A stretch of 64,000 nucleotides of DNA from Mucilaginibacter sp. cycad4 (GCF_034263275.1 NZ_CP139559.1:1302001-1366000), one strand, 5' to 3'. Counted from the stretch's first letter, positions 17,998 through 27,580 are shown. Made by a program: numbers and translations. The notes: a model not told the origin generated them from the sequence alone.

Positions 17998-18463
17998 CAA
18001 ATTTTAAAGCTCCAGAATTCATGCAGTACCTTTTGCCGCCGCGGTCGGCAGGGCCATCGTCAAATACGTGGCCGAGGTGTAAACCTGTACTTTTTTCGAT
18101 AACCTCATCGCGGCTCATGCCGTAGCTGTTATCAGTAACTATTGCTACTTTTTTCGGGTCAACCGGTTTAACGAAGCTTGGCCAGCCCGTACCGCTGTCA
18201 AATTTATCGTCAGAGCTGAACAGCACTTCGCCTGTTGCAGCGCTTACATAAACACCTTTTTCGTGATTGTTCCAATATTCGTTGTGATAAGGCGGTTCGG
18301 TACCGCTTTCAACCATAATGTGATATTGATTGGGACTGAGTGTTTTTTTCCATTCATCGGCAGGTTTGCTCAGTTTGCGTTTGGCATCCTGCCCGCTTAT
18401 ATTTTGGCATCCCAAAGCTACCAGGATGCTTAAAGCTATAGTTGCTAAGATAAATACTTTCAT
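17984..18463 (-). CDS. msrB: Lipoprotein peptide-methionine (R)-S-oxide reductase
   Basis: A 159-residue precursor has a signal peptide ending in the lipobox ALGC (Cys19) and a complete MsrB domain (about 40-157): SGTEPPYHNEYWNNHEKGVY, FDSGTGWPSF, HLGHVFDDGP and RYCMNSGAL with the catalytic Cys147. The two CxxC pairs that bind zinc in many MsrB are absent, and the position of the usual resolving Cys is Thr (SGTGWPS). The enzyme repairs methionine-R-sulfoxide in proteins, here in the periplasm or outer membrane. It is single and convergent with the GIY-YIG gene. Confidence 0.93.
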   Translation of the reverse strand: MKVFILATIALSILVALGCQNISGQDAKRKLSKPADEWKKTLSPNQYHIMVESGTEPPYHNEYWNNHEKGVYVSAATGEVLFSSDDKFDSGTGWPSFVKPVDPKKVAIVTDNSYGMSRDEVIEKSTGLHLGHVFDDGPADRGGKRYCMNSGALKFVKKP

Positions 18464-18580
18464 AGCCTATGTTTGATGTTATATTGATTGTAACAGCCTC
18501 TTTTTGATTAAAAGAACGCTTAAATACTATAACTCAAATACGTAATTATATTATACCAGGATTGTCATCTGGCAGTCTGT

Positions 18581-19147
18581 TTATATCAGCTTCTTTTTGG
18601 GTATCAGTACTTTGTTTACCAGGTGTACTATGCCGTTGTTTTGTTTAATATCAAACTGACTGATCGTACTTTTACCTCCACTGCCATCAATCAAAACAAT
18701 ATTGCTATTGCTATCTATTTTAGCGAATAATTTACCGCCCGAAAGCGTGGTGAATATAGCCATTCCTTTACCCCGGTTAATCCGCTTCTGAATGTCTTTT
18801 GCTTTAAACTGACCGGCAATGGCGTGGTAGGTAACCAAGTCGGTAAGTTCCCAAATGTGCGCCGGTTTGGCAAGCGAATCAAACTTGCCTGCAGGCATAT
18901 TATTGTAGCCGTCATCAACCGGCACAAATATGGTGATAGGCCCCCGGCTGGTATAAGTACGGGAGAGATCTGTTTTTTGTATAAAGATGTAAAAGGTGTG
19001 CGTATTTGGAGCTAAGGATATGTTTTTCACGATATCATTGGTTGGGAGCATAGTTGCCCCGGTGGTGTTACTGCTTTTATTTTCGGTTTGGGCCAGCAAT
19101 ATTGCCGGGTAAAATATAGTCAATGTAAATAGCAGTAACTTTTTCAT
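18581..19147 (-). CDS. Secreted fasciclin-domain protein
   Basis: A 188-residue precursor has a signal peptide (MKKLLLFTLTIFYPAILLAQ) and one fasciclin (FAS1) domain (about 45-185). The FAS1 H1-like motif is GPITIFVPVDDGYNNMP; the central YH element is LVTYHAIAGQFKAKDI, and the C-terminal H2-like motif is NNGIVHLVNKVLIPKK. FAS1 domains mediate adhesion or protein contacts in the envelope. No partner is next to it. Confidence 0.88.
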   Translation of the reverse strand: MKKLLLFTLTIFYPAILLAQTENKSSNTTGATMLPTNDIVKNISLAPNTHTFYIFIQKTDLSRTYTSRGPITIFVPVDDGYNNMPAGKFDSLAKPAHIWELTDLVTYHAIAGQFKAKDIQKRINRGKGMAIFTTLSGGKLFAKIDSNSNIVLIDGSGGKSTISQFDIKQNNGIVHLVNKVLIPKKKLI

Positions 19148-19265
19148 AGTGTGAAGGTTATAAGCTAAACATGCAAAATATAAATAGGTTTTTTAAATGA
19201 GAGATGAACCAGGAGTTGGAGATTAATTGAGGGCGGTAGGTGGCGAAACTTTCGGTTTGTATACC

Positions 19266-19273
19266 TACCTTTG
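19266..19273 (+). promoter_or_regulatory. Possible -7 element (TACCTTTG) of the APH-like gene
   Basis: This perfect match to TAnnTTTG ends 7 bases before the ATG at 19281. No -33 element at the usual 19-21 base spacing is clear. Confidence 0.3.
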
Positions 19274-19280
19274 TTAACCT

Positions 19281-20282
19281 ATGAATATCTTCCCTGCACA
19301 ATACTCAACCTTATCTTCAAAAGCACTGAATGTAAAGCTCCGGGAAAGCTACGGTTTAAACAGCACCACCTGCCGGTTATTGATCCGCAATGTGAGTGAT
19401 ACGTATGTTATAGAAAACGCGACTGAAAAATACATTTTCAAAATTTACCGCGATGCGCACCGTAAGCTGGAAGAGATCAAAGGCGAGGTAGAGTTGCTGA
19501 CCATCCTGTTTGAAAGAGGCGCTAAAGTGTCAAGGCCAATTCCTGATATAGATGGCGAAATGTTGCAGGTTTTCAATGCCGCCGAAGGGATTCGTTACGG
19601 CGTGTTGTTTTCATGGGCACAGGGAGGTGTTGTTTCTGCTCTTAGTGAGCAGCATCTTGAAGCAGTAGGCAAGGAGATGGCTGCGATACATAACCTCACT
19701 TCTTCAATTGAACTTAGCCATCAGCGTAAAGAATATTCAATATATACTGCACTAATCGATCCCATCAAAGTTATTGAACCTGCATTTGCCGGACTTGAAA
19801 ACGAGTACGAATACTTGAGAAATACTGCTGTTGATGTAATCGCCGAATACAACAAATTTGGCGTCGGGTTCAGTTATGGATACTGTCATTTTGATTTTCT
19901 TCCTAAAAACTTTCATTTTACCGACGCTGGTGAGATCACCTTTTTCGATTTTGATTTTGCAGGGAAAGGGTTATTAGCTTACGATATTACCTCCTTTTTT
20001 ATCCATTATTTTATGGAAGTTACCTACGGGAAAATTACAGAACAGCAGGGACGTGATGCATTCAAAACCTTCATTGCAAATTACCGTAAGGTTAGGCCAT
20101 TGTCAGATGAAGAAATTAACGCCATCCCATATTTAGGTTTCGGTTTTTGGGTGTTTTACCTGGGGTTTCAGTACGAAAACTTTGATGACTGGTCGAACCT
20201 CTTTTTCGGTCCGAGGTTTTTAAAAGACAGGGTTGCGTTGATTAAGAAATGGATGGAGACGGCTCATCTTTTATTGCCATAG
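19281..20282 (+). CDS. APH-type phosphotransferase (substrate unknown)
   Basis: A 333-residue cytoplasmic protein has the aminoglycoside/choline kinase-like fold. The catalytic loop is HFDFLPKNFHF, corresponding to HxDxxxxN, and the metal-binding motif is ITFFDFDFAGKGLLAYDI (DxD). The N-terminal lobe has the nucleotide-binding strand YVIENATEKYIFKIYRD with its Lys. It is probably a small-molecule kinase (homoserine, choline, sugar or antibiotic-like); nothing in the sequence or neighbours decides. It is followed by a bidirectional terminator. Confidence 0.8.
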   Translation: MNIFPAQYSTLSSKALNVKLRESYGLNSTTCRLLIRNVSDTYVIENATEKYIFKIYRDAHRKLEEIKGEVELLTILFERGAKVSRPIPDIDGEMLQVFNAAEGIRYGVLFSWAQGGVVSALSEQHLEAVGKEMAAIHNLTSSIELSHQRKEYSIYTALIDPIKVIEPAFAGLENEYEYLRNTAVDVIAEYNKFGVGFSYGYCHFDFLPKNFHFTDAGEITFFDFDFAGKGLLAYDITSFFIHYFMEVTYGKITEQQGRDAFKTFIANYRKVRPLSDEEINAIPYLGFGFWVFYLGFQYENFDDWSNLFFGPRFLKDRVALIKKWMETAHLLLP

Positions 20283-20307
20283 TTTATTGTTAGGCAATAT
20301 AAAACAG

Positions 20308-20335
20308 AAAAGCGGCCGCATAGCCGCTTTCCTTA
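20308..20335. terminator. Bidirectional terminator
   Basis: AGCGGC (20311-20316) pairs with GCCGCT (20323-20328) between two convergent genes; the flanks are A-rich on the left and TTTCCTT on the right. Confidence 0.7.
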
Positions 20336-20359
20336 TATCATCCATCATAATAAGCAATA

Positions 20360-23300
20360 TTACCAGCCTGGTGTAAAACCTAAGCCAAACAAAGGTTTTT
20401 TAACATCGCTGCGGTTAAAAGGAACAGCCAGGTAAGGCTCTAATATAAAAGCGCCAAAAACGTTTATTCGTAAAGAAATACCAGCGCTCAATGCCGGTAC
20501 CCGGCCGTAAATGTTTTGTGTTGTAGTAGTGCCGTCAGAATTTATAAAATCCTGCTGACCAATCACCGGCGGATCTTTCTGGAAATAGATATGATCACCT
20601 GAGTTCCAGGCTAAACCTGCATCAAAAAACAAGTTAAGATCGGTAAACAGGAATTTGGATTTAATAGCAGCCAATTTTTCGGGGCCGGTAAACGGCAAAC
20701 GTACCTCAAAGTTAAACACAGCTAAACGGCTGCCTGATAACTGATCGATGGTGAAGCCGTTGGTTGTGGCCTTACCGTTATTATAAAATGTTTGCCCTTC
20801 ATAACCCCTGATATAAAAAGGATAACCCACAAATAATGGATAAAGCCCTTTGTCGTCACCAAAACGCCCGGTAGCAAAGAACCTGGCAGCAAAGGTAACC
20901 GGTGCTGTACGTACGTACTTCCTTACATCAATTGTTGGTGAAAAGAACTTATATGTGCCAAAATTATAACCTGCTTCCAGCCTGTACCTGAAGCCATTCA
21001 ACGGTGCTGTAACGCCAAAAAACGAGTTGTCGCCAATTAACGCAGTTGAAAGCGTTAAAATGGAGTATGATTTTAAGTTATAGAAATAAGTTGAGCCGTA
21101 GTTTTGATTAAGGGTTGCAGACTCTTCTTCGTTAGGGATTTTTTTCCTGTCGGATGTGATATAATTACCTATGCCGATTTGCTGCTTGCCATTTACTACC
21201 GCAGTATCAATGAGGTAGTAATCGCTATAGCGGTCAACGCGGTAATAATTGTGAGAGGCGGCGCCGCTTACTTCAAAGCGGGTGGTTTTTGAGATAGGGT
21301 AGGAAGTGAACACCCTGCCCGCATCCTCAAAATTGCGGATAATGTCAATGTTATCAGAATAAACGGTTTGATTTTTACCGCCCACATTCCTTACCGGGTA
21401 GGTGGTTGTATTGAAGCCGAACTGGTATGGGATGTGAGAAACACCTACACCAAGGTTCCAGCGGCCGGTTTGATTTACATAGGTTACAGCAGCACCTGAG
21501 TCATAGATCTGCCCGTTTACCGAAGCAGCTGCAAAGATCTGGTTACGACCAAGGATATCACTAAACACACCCTGGATCCCGCTTGAAAGGCTTGTGCCGT
21601 AAAAGTTACTTACACCAACACCAATGCCGCTGCCTGCAAGGTAATCAAGCTTAAATTTGGAGCGGAAAGGAATAGCCTTAACCGAATCAGTTGGGATTTT
21701 GCGATAGGCCAAAAAGTTGTTCAGGTTGGAGTTGATCAGGTCGACACCTACCGAACGGTTTGGAGGCAGGGTGCCCGCTGCAAAATTAACATCGCCGGGC
21801 TGCACTACAATTGGTGTAAAGTCGGACGCTTTGGCGTTGTAGATAGAATATTTTTGTGCGCGGTAGTATGAATAAACCACATCATCGTGATTGGAAATGC
21901 TTAAAGCCGGCGAGTACTCGGTAATACCGGAAATGCCCGTAAACAGGTTGGTCATTTGTTCTATTTGACCCGACACGATAGTATAACGGTAAAGGTTACG
22001 GAAGCCATCGCGGTTTGACAGGAAATAGATCTGTTTGCCATCTGCCGAATATTGCGGGTTCAGGTTGTTGGCTCCATTAAAGATTTTTATATCGGTTACT
22101 TTTCCTGTTTCCAGATCAAGCTCAGCGAGGTTGAAAGGGATATCCTGTTCCAATGATTGATCGTAAGTTGTCCTGTCGCTCGAAAAAATGATCTTTTTAC
22201 CATCTGGCGAATAGCTTGGCTGGTAATCAGAATACTTATCGTTAGTAAGCTGTGTGATCTTTTTGGTATCGAAGTTATAAGAGTATAAATCGCCCTGTCC
22301 TTCAACCAATCCCTGGAAAACAATGTCCTTACCATTTGGAGACCATGACAAGTTGCTGAACTGACCTACCTGCTCCATCGAGATATCGTCAATTACATTG
22401 CCGCTTTTCAGGTCAACCACATCAAGCCTGTTACGCCCTTTGCTAAATACACTAAATGCAAATTTAGTTCCATCCGGCGACCAGGCACCTGCCGATTCGA
22501 TAAAGTTAAATTCATCAATATGGGTGTTGGATACCTTACTCGTGAGCTTTCGTAATATGCGCCCTGTTTTAGCATCAGCCAAATAAAGATCAATGCTGAA
22601 TAAGCTTTTGGCCGATAGAAAGGCAACATATTTACCATCGGGACTGACAGAAGGCGCAACAACAAGGTCGCCGCCGTTTTTACTATCGACCAGTTTGATG
22701 CCCTTCGGTGTTTGAGTGGTATCCTTTAAAAATGGCTTATAGGTAGCCTCGATAGAGTTTTTCCAGAGGCGCGAAAGGGTACGGTCGTCATAACCAAATG
22801 TACGCCTGATACCATACTCTAAACCATATTTAGCCGCGTTTTTAAAGAAGGGCACTATTACCGTATCTCCATAAGTTGAGCCGATGAACGACCAGAATGC
22901 CTCACCATAACGATATGGAAAGTATTTACTGCTTTCGGTAAGGTCACGAACTGTTGGGATATCGTGGTTCAAGTAGGCATCACGCATCCACATGGCAGTG
23001 TAAGTGTCCTTTTTACCTAAGGAAAGGTATTCTGCCATGCCTTCTATCATCCAAAGCGGAATATTGTTTATGTTTTCATATTCGGACGAATCATGCCCCA
23101 TCAGTAACCGGTATTGAAAAGCGTGCACCAATTCGTGGCCGATAACGTGCCTCGTAGTTTGATTGGTTTCCATCACCGGCATTACCACACGGTTCTTAAG
23201 GCCTTCGGTAACACCGCCTGTACCCACGCTAATCTCGCCATCAATTGCAGTGGTTTGCTGAAAATCGGGGTGGTTAGCGTATAAGATTATCGGGTTGGCA

Positions 23301-23575
23301 TGCTTAAATGTATCCCTGAAAACCTGTTGATGGAGGGTATACCAAAGTTCACTTTCCTGGGCAAAGCGTTTCACCATACTATCATTTTTCAGGTAGTAGT
23401 AAATCTCGAAGTGCGGGGTTTTATAAACGTTAAACTTGAGGTTTTTGTACCTCACTTTGTTTTGGCCAAAATATTGCGCCCTGGCATTGATGCTTATCAA
23501 TAACGAGCCAACAAAACAAATGAATATAATGGTGTGTTTTTTAACTCTATTGAAAAGTGAGTAAACTTTATTCAT
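20360..23575 (-). CDS. Metalloprotease/TolB-like propeller/outer-membrane barrel protein
   Basis: A 1071-residue protein with a signal peptide (residues 1-33). The N-terminal domain is a gluzincin-type peptidase with HELVH at residues 147-151 and the Glu-bearing helix EGMAEYLS at 178-185. A WD40-like PD40 (TolB type) beta-propeller follows, from about 290 to 590 (repeats of SPDGKYVAFLS, SPDGTKFAFS, SPNGKDIVF, SPDGKKIIFSSD, SADGKQIYFLSNRDG). The C-terminal 430 residues read as an outer-membrane beta-barrel of Omp85/BamA type, ending in GLGFTPGW. It probably sits in the outer membrane with the other domains in the periplasm. The role is unknown. A terminator separates it from the PBP gene upstream. 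Confidence 0.85.
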   Translation of the reverse strand: MNKVYSLFNRVKKHTIIFICFVGSLLISINARAQYFGQNKVRYKNLKFNVYKTPHFEIYYYLKNDSMVKRFAQESELWYTLHQQVFRDTFKHANPIILYANHPDFQQTTAIDGEISVGTGGVTEGLKNRVVMPVMETNQTTRHVIGHELVHAFQYRLLMGHDSSEYENINNIPLWMIEGMAEYLSLGKKDTYTAMWMRDAYLNHDIPTVRDLTESSKYFPYRYGEAFWSFIGSTYGDTVIVPFFKNAAKYGLEYGIRRTFGYDDRTLSRLWKNSIEATYKPFLKDTTQTPKGIKLVDSKNGGDLVVAPSVSPDGKYVAFLSAKSLFSIDLYLADAKTGRILRKLTSKVSNTHIDEFNFIESAGAWSPDGTKFAFSVFSKGRNRLDVVDLKSGNVIDDISMEQVGQFSNLSWSPNGKDIVFQGLVEGQGDLYSYNFDTKKITQLTNDKYSDYQPSYSPDGKKIIFSSDRTTYDQSLEQDIPFNLAELDLETGKVTDIKIFNGANNLNPQYSADGKQIYFLSNRDGFRNLYRYTIVSGQIEQMTNLFTGISGITEYSPALSISNHDDVVYSYYRAQKYSIYNAKASDFTPIVVQPGDVNFAAGTLPPNRSVGVDLINSNLNNFLAYRKIPTDSVKAIPFRSKFKLDYLAGSGIGVGVSNFYGTSLSSGIQGVFSDILGRNQIFAAASVNGQIYDSGAAVTYVNQTGRWNLGVGVSHIPYQFGFNTTTYPVRNVGGKNQTVYSDNIDIIRNFEDAGRVFTSYPISKTTRFEVSGAASHNYYRVDRYSDYYLIDTAVVNGKQQIGIGNYITSDRKKIPNEEESATLNQNYGSTYFYNLKSYSILTLSTALIGDNSFFGVTAPLNGFRYRLEAGYNFGTYKFFSPTIDVRKYVRTAPVTFAARFFATGRFGDDKGLYPLFVGYPFYIRGYEGQTFYNNGKATTNGFTIDQLSGSRLAVFNFEVRLPFTGPEKLAAIKSKFLFTDLNLFFDAGLAWNSGDHIYFQKDPPVIGQQDFINSDGTTTTQNIYGRVPALSAGISLRINVFGAFILEPYLAVPFNRSDVKKPLFGLGFTPGW

Positions 23576-23612
23576 ATATTATTTAACTAAATAGATATGG
23601 CTAATTTAATAA

Positions 23613-23648
23613 AATAAGGTTGTTCTTAATTCAAAAAACAACCTTATT
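23613..23648 (-). terminator. Terminator of the PBP gene
   Basis: AATAAGGTTGTT (23613-23624) and AACAACCTTATT (23637-23648) form a perfect 12-bp stem, followed in the reverse direction by TTATTAAA. Confidence 0.75.
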
Positions 23649-23687
23649 CATTTTCTCTTCACTTATGAAAATAACGCCTCTACCTGT

Positions 23688-26015
23688 TTATCGCTGGTTA
23701 GGCGGTGCACTTTCCGGGTTTTCCGGATTGTTTTCCTGTACAGGTGTTACGCCCGTTGTATCAATAGGGTTGCTTAAGCTATCTGTTGATGTTGTATCTT
23801 CTTCAATATGCGGCGATGGACAGTTGTAAGTTTTGGTGATTTTGGTCCATGGTTTTGGGAATGGGCCGTAAGTGTAACCCAACGATTTATCAGCATAAAC
23901 CCTTTCCATAAAGCTGCCGAAAATAGGTAAGGCGGTGTGCGAGCCTTCGCCGGTTTCAGAAGTAGTGAAGTGCACAGAGCGGTCGTCGGCCCCAACCCAA
24001 ACACCAGTTACCAGGTCTTTGGTGATACCCATATACCAGCCGTCTACATAGTCGGATGATGTGCCGGTTTTGCCGCCTATCTGGTTATCTTTTTTCCAAA
24101 GGCCGTTGTATTCCCAAAGTGCCTGCGAGGTACCACCAGGTTCTTCCATCCCCCCGCGGAACATGTAAAGCATCAGCCAGGCGGTTTCTTCGCTTAAAAC
24201 CTTTTCGGTTTTGAGCTTAAACTCCTGTATTACATTTCCCTGCTGGTCGGTGATTTTGGTAACCAGCAAGGGATCCAATTTTTCGCCTTTGTTAAGAAAT
24301 GTGCTATAAGCCCTAACCATTTCATAAACCGAAACATCATTTGAACCTAACGATACCGACGGAACGGACTTTAAAGGGCTTTCGATGCCGCAGCGGTGAG
24401 CGTATTCCACAATTTTATCCCAGCCCACTTTTTCGGTTAGCTGTGCTGTGATGGAATTTACAGATTTACCCATAGCCCAGCGCAGTGACATTTCACGATA
24501 GGAGAAATGGAAGTCGGCATTATTGGGTTCCCAAACTTTGTTCTCGCCGTTGTCTTTGTACTTGATGGATACCGGTTTGTCAGTAAACTTATCGCAAGGG
24601 GTAAAGCCATTATCAAGCGCGGTTAAATAAGCAAATGGCTTGAAGGTGGAGCCTGCCTGTCTGCGGCTTTGGTTTACGTGATCGTAATTAAAGAAACGGT
24701 GATCAATACCACCAATCCAAACTTTTATTTTACCGGTTGATGGCTCCAGTGTCATCATGCCGGTGTTCAGGATTTTAGCGTAATATTTTATAGAATCTAT
24801 AGTAGAGAAAGTAGTGTCCTGCTCCCCATGCCAGGTAAACACAGTCATCCGCTTTTTCGTTTTAAAGTAATCCTGGATCTTTAGCGTATCACCGCCGTAT
24901 TTTTTTTCAAGTAGCTTGTAAATAGGGAGCCTTTGTTCGTTTTTGAGTATGAAATCTTTGATCTCAACGCCTTTTGAATCCCGCCACGGATTTTTGTTTC
25001 CCCAAAGGTTATAGAAGCGTTTTTGCAGCATCTTCATTTTTTCGGTAACAGCTTCTTCGGCATATTGCTGCATCTTTGAATCGATGGTGGTATAAATCTT
25101 CAGGCCATCCTCATAAAGGTTATAATCATTTTCCTTACACCATTTATCCAGCCATTTCTCAACAGCGCGGCGCAGGTACGAATCGCCGTGGGAGTCGTCT
25201 TCAACATAACTCAGGTCGAGCCCGAGTGGCAACGCGACGTTACTTTTATACTGGTCGGCAGTGAGGTACTTATATTTCTCCATCTGTCCCAACACAATAT
25301 TGCGCCTTTCGGTAGCACGCTGCGGATTTTTAATGGGGTTGTAGCTCGATGTAGCTTTCAGCATGCCGATAAGTAAGGCTGATTCGGCAGGATTTAAGGT
25401 GCCGGGCTGTTTATTAAAATATTTTAACGATGCTGTTTTAATACCGTATGAATTATTGCCGAAAGGCACAGTATTGAAGTACAAGGTCAATATTTGCTGC
25501 TTACTGTAAACATGCTCAATTTTAAAAGCGGTAAGCCATTCCTTGCATTTATAAACAATAGTGCGCAGCACCGGGATATGCTTAATGACGCCCTGCGATT
25601 TCTTTTTACGTGTTTCAAAAAGGTTTTTGGCTAACTGCTGGGTGATGGTACTGCCACCGCGCCGGTCGCCTTTGGCCGTTGAGAGCACGCTGGTAAAAAA
25701 GGAATAAAAATCTACACCACCATGACTGTAAAACCGTGCATCCTCAGTTGCCACGAGGGCGTTTACGAGGTTGGGGGAGATCTCTTTAAATTCAATTGGT
25801 GAGCGGTTTTCCTTGTAATACTGGCCTATCAGTTTGCCATCGGCAGTGTAAACCTCCGATCCTACCGAAAGTACGGGGCTTTTAATATCCTGCATGTCAG
25901 GTGAGTATCCGAAGAGCCAAAGGAAGTTAAGTTCAATAGAACAAAAGAAAATAATTACGAAGTAAATGAATATGACAAAATATCTCAGAAACCGGTTGCG
26001 TATACGTCTGAACAT
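23688..26015 (-). CDS. Class A penicillin-binding protein (PBP1A-type)
   Basis: A 775-residue bifunctional peptidoglycan synthase. A short cytoplasmic tail and one membrane helix (about 10-30) precede a GT51 glycosyltransferase domain with EDARFYSHGGVDF and GGSTITQQLAKNLF. The transpeptidase domain carries the SxxK motif in AGSTFKPFAYLTALD, the SxN motif in GKSVNSITAQ, and the KTG motif in GGKTGTSSDYVDGW. The C-terminus is Pro/Ser/Asn-rich and disordered. It polymerises and cross-links glycan strands in the periplasm. It is monocistronic with a strong downstream terminator. Confidence 0.95.
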   Translation of the reverse strand: MFRRIRNRFLRYFVIFIYFVIIFFCSIELNFLWLFGYSPDMQDIKSPVLSVGSEVYTADGKLIGQYYKENRSPIEFKEISPNLVNALVATEDARFYSHGGVDFYSFFTSVLSTAKGDRRGGSTITQQLAKNLFETRKKKSQGVIKHIPVLRTIVYKCKEWLTAFKIEHVYSKQQILTLYFNTVPFGNNSYGIKTASLKYFNKQPGTLNPAESALLIGMLKATSSYNPIKNPQRATERRNIVLGQMEKYKYLTADQYKSNVALPLGLDLSYVEDDSHGDSYLRRAVEKWLDKWCKENDYNLYEDGLKIYTTIDSKMQQYAEEAVTEKMKMLQKRFYNLWGNKNPWRDSKGVEIKDFILKNEQRLPIYKLLEKKYGGDTLKIQDYFKTKKRMTVFTWHGEQDTTFSTIDSIKYYAKILNTGMMTLEPSTGKIKVWIGGIDHRFFNYDHVNQSRRQAGSTFKPFAYLTALDNGFTPCDKFTDKPVSIKYKDNGENKVWEPNNADFHFSYREMSLRWAMGKSVNSITAQLTEKVGWDKIVEYAHRCGIESPLKSVPSVSLGSNDVSVYEMVRAYSTFLNKGEKLDPLLVTKITDQQGNVIQEFKLKTEKVLSEETAWLMLYMFRGGMEEPGGTSQALWEYNGLWKKDNQIGGKTGTSSDYVDGWYMGITKDLVTGVWVGADDRSVHFTTSETGEGSHTALPIFGSFMERVYADKSLGYTYGPFPKPWTKITKTYNCPSPHIEEDTTSTDSLSNPIDTTGVTPVQENNPENPESAPPNQR

Positions 26016-26268
26016 TGGGTAAAGATGTAAAATTATGACACTATATCATAGTGCAGTTTAACAAATATAAACAACGTAAAATAGACAGGTAAATTTTAGG
26101 TTAACACTGGCATAATACATATTTATGATGTGCAAAGTACACAATAAATAAATCAAAAGCTGTTTGGATAAAAAAAATCAGATGTTGAAGGTTGCCGCGT
26201 GTAATTGAAATCAAGTTGCTAAAACTTTAATGTGGTTTTTGTACTTTGTATTGATATCTATTTATTAT

Positions 26269-27147
26269 ATGAAAAGTTTGACAGAACAATTTAAAGTACC
26301 AGGTAATAGCAAATTTTCGCTGAGTGATCATGATCCGGCATTTAGTGATGGTTATGAAAAAGAAGATGCCGGGGTTGTTTTGAACGAACTGATAGCTGAA
26401 ACTTCTAAATTGGAAGCACAACTTTATGCCTCAAATAGTTATTCATTGCTTATTATTTTTCAGGCAATGGATGCTGCCGGGAAAGACAGCGCTATAGCGC
26501 ACACCATGTCGGGTATAAACCCGCAGGGCTGCCAGGTGTATAGCTTTAAACAGCCCAGTTCAGAAGATTATGATCACGACTTTTTATGGCGACATTACAA
26601 AGCCCTGCCCGAAAGAGGGCGTATTGGTATCCATAACAGGTCGCACTATGAAAATGTGCTTGTCGTTAAAGTCCATCCCGAACTTGTTTTAAAGGAAAAT
26701 AACCCCGCGATAAAACAAGTAAAAGATATTGACAAGCAGTTTTGGGAACAACGATATGAGAGCATCCGTTGTTTTGAACGGCATATTTGTAACAGCGGCA
26801 CTGTTGTGATCAAATTTTTCCTTAACGTATCAAAACAGGAGCAAAAGAAGCGGTTTTTAAAGCGAATAGATAACCCCAAAAAAAATTGGAAGTTCCAGGC
26901 CAGCGACATTGCGGAGCGGGAGCATTGGGATGAATATATGAAAGCTTATGAAAAAGCCATTAACGAAACCGCTACAGATGATTGCCCCTGGTATGTTATC
27001 CCGGCTGATAAGAAATGGTTTACGCGCATCGCGATATCAACAATAATCAGGGATACCCTGAAAGAGTTGAAGCTGGAATTCCCTGTTTTGCCTAAAGACG
27101 AAATGGAAAAACTACAGGAAGCTAAACAGTTATTAGAAAAGCAGTAA
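26269..27147 (+). CDS. ppk2: Polyphosphate kinase 2 family protein
   Basis: A 292-residue soluble kinase uses polyphosphate to phosphorylate nucleotides, or the reverse. The P-loop-like motif is FQAMDAAGKDSAI and the second motif is GRIGIHNRSHYENV, followed by a lid region with FLKRIDNPKKNWKFQASDI and WPxxx-like CPWYVIPADKKWF. These match the single-domain PPK2 family (polyphosphate:nucleotide phosphotransferase, class III-like). I start at 26269 (MKSLTEQFK); the ATG at 26230 would add a hydrophobic leader not seen in the family. It is divergent from the PBP gene. Confidence 0.9.
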   Translation: MKSLTEQFKVPGNSKFSLSDHDPAFSDGYEKEDAGVVLNELIAETSKLEAQLYASNSYSLLIIFQAMDAAGKDSAIAHTMSGINPQGCQVYSFKQPSSEDYDHDFLWRHYKALPERGRIGIHNRSHYENVLVVKVHPELVLKENNPAIKQVKDIDKQFWEQRYESIRCFERHICNSGTVVIKFFLNVSKQEQKKRFLKRIDNPKKNWKFQASDIAEREHWDEYMKAYEKAINETATDDCPWYVIPADKKWFTRIAISTIIRDTLKELKLEFPVLPKDEMEKLQEAKQLLEKQ

Positions 27148-27157
27148 TGGTGATATT

Positions 27158-27192
27158 CAGACTTACGAAGTTTTCAAAACTTCGTAAGTCTG
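27158..27192. repeat. Perfect 17-bp palindrome with 1-base loop
   Basis: CAGACTTACGAAGTTTT, one base, then the exact reverse complement. It lies between the convergent PPK2 and DUF4870-like genes. There is no T-run, so it may be a dispersed palindromic repeat and not a simple terminator, although it could still fold in RNA. Confidence 0.85.
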
Positions 27193-27211
27193 AGACTGCG
27201 CTGTGAAAATC

Positions 27212-27580
27212 TTAAATACCTGAAAACATATTTTGTGCAGGCTCTCCAATAAGCGGCATCGGTTTTCTTTCGCCATTAACAGCACCAATTAAACCGATGA
27301 TCCATATGATCAAAAAGCCTAAACGTACTATCCAGATAATAGACATGCCAATGAATACGCCTGATGTTACAAAGGCCATACCAATAATGAGAGCTGCCGC
27401 CCAGGAAACAACTATTGATGCAAGGTGGAACAATAAGGTTTGTCTTAACTGGTAGGCTGCCAGCGGCGTTTTATTGTTGGCATACATTGCAAAATAGGCA
27501 ATAAGCCATCCAATAAGCGTAAAATAACTGATGATGCCGGCGGTCTTACCGTCGTCGGTTGTTGGTTTGTAATTTTCCAT
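27212..27580 (-). CDS. Small membrane protein, DUF4870/Tic20-like
   Basis: A 122-residue protein with three membrane segments: about 16-34 (GIISYFTLIGWLIAYFAMYA), 52-72 and 78-98. The loop NNKTPLAAYQLRQTLLFHLA matches the conserved HxRQ-type element of DUF4870/Tic20-like proteins, with Gln-Leu-Arg-Gln in this case. The C-terminal PMPLIGEPAQNMF is also typical. No function is known. It stands alone. Confidence 0.75.
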   Translation of the reverse strand: MENYKPTTDDGKTAGIISYFTLIGWLIAYFAMYANNKTPLAAYQLRQTLLFHLASIVVSWAAALIIGMAFVTSGVFIGMSIIWIVRLGFLIIWIIGLIGAVNGERKPMPLIGEPAQNMFSGI

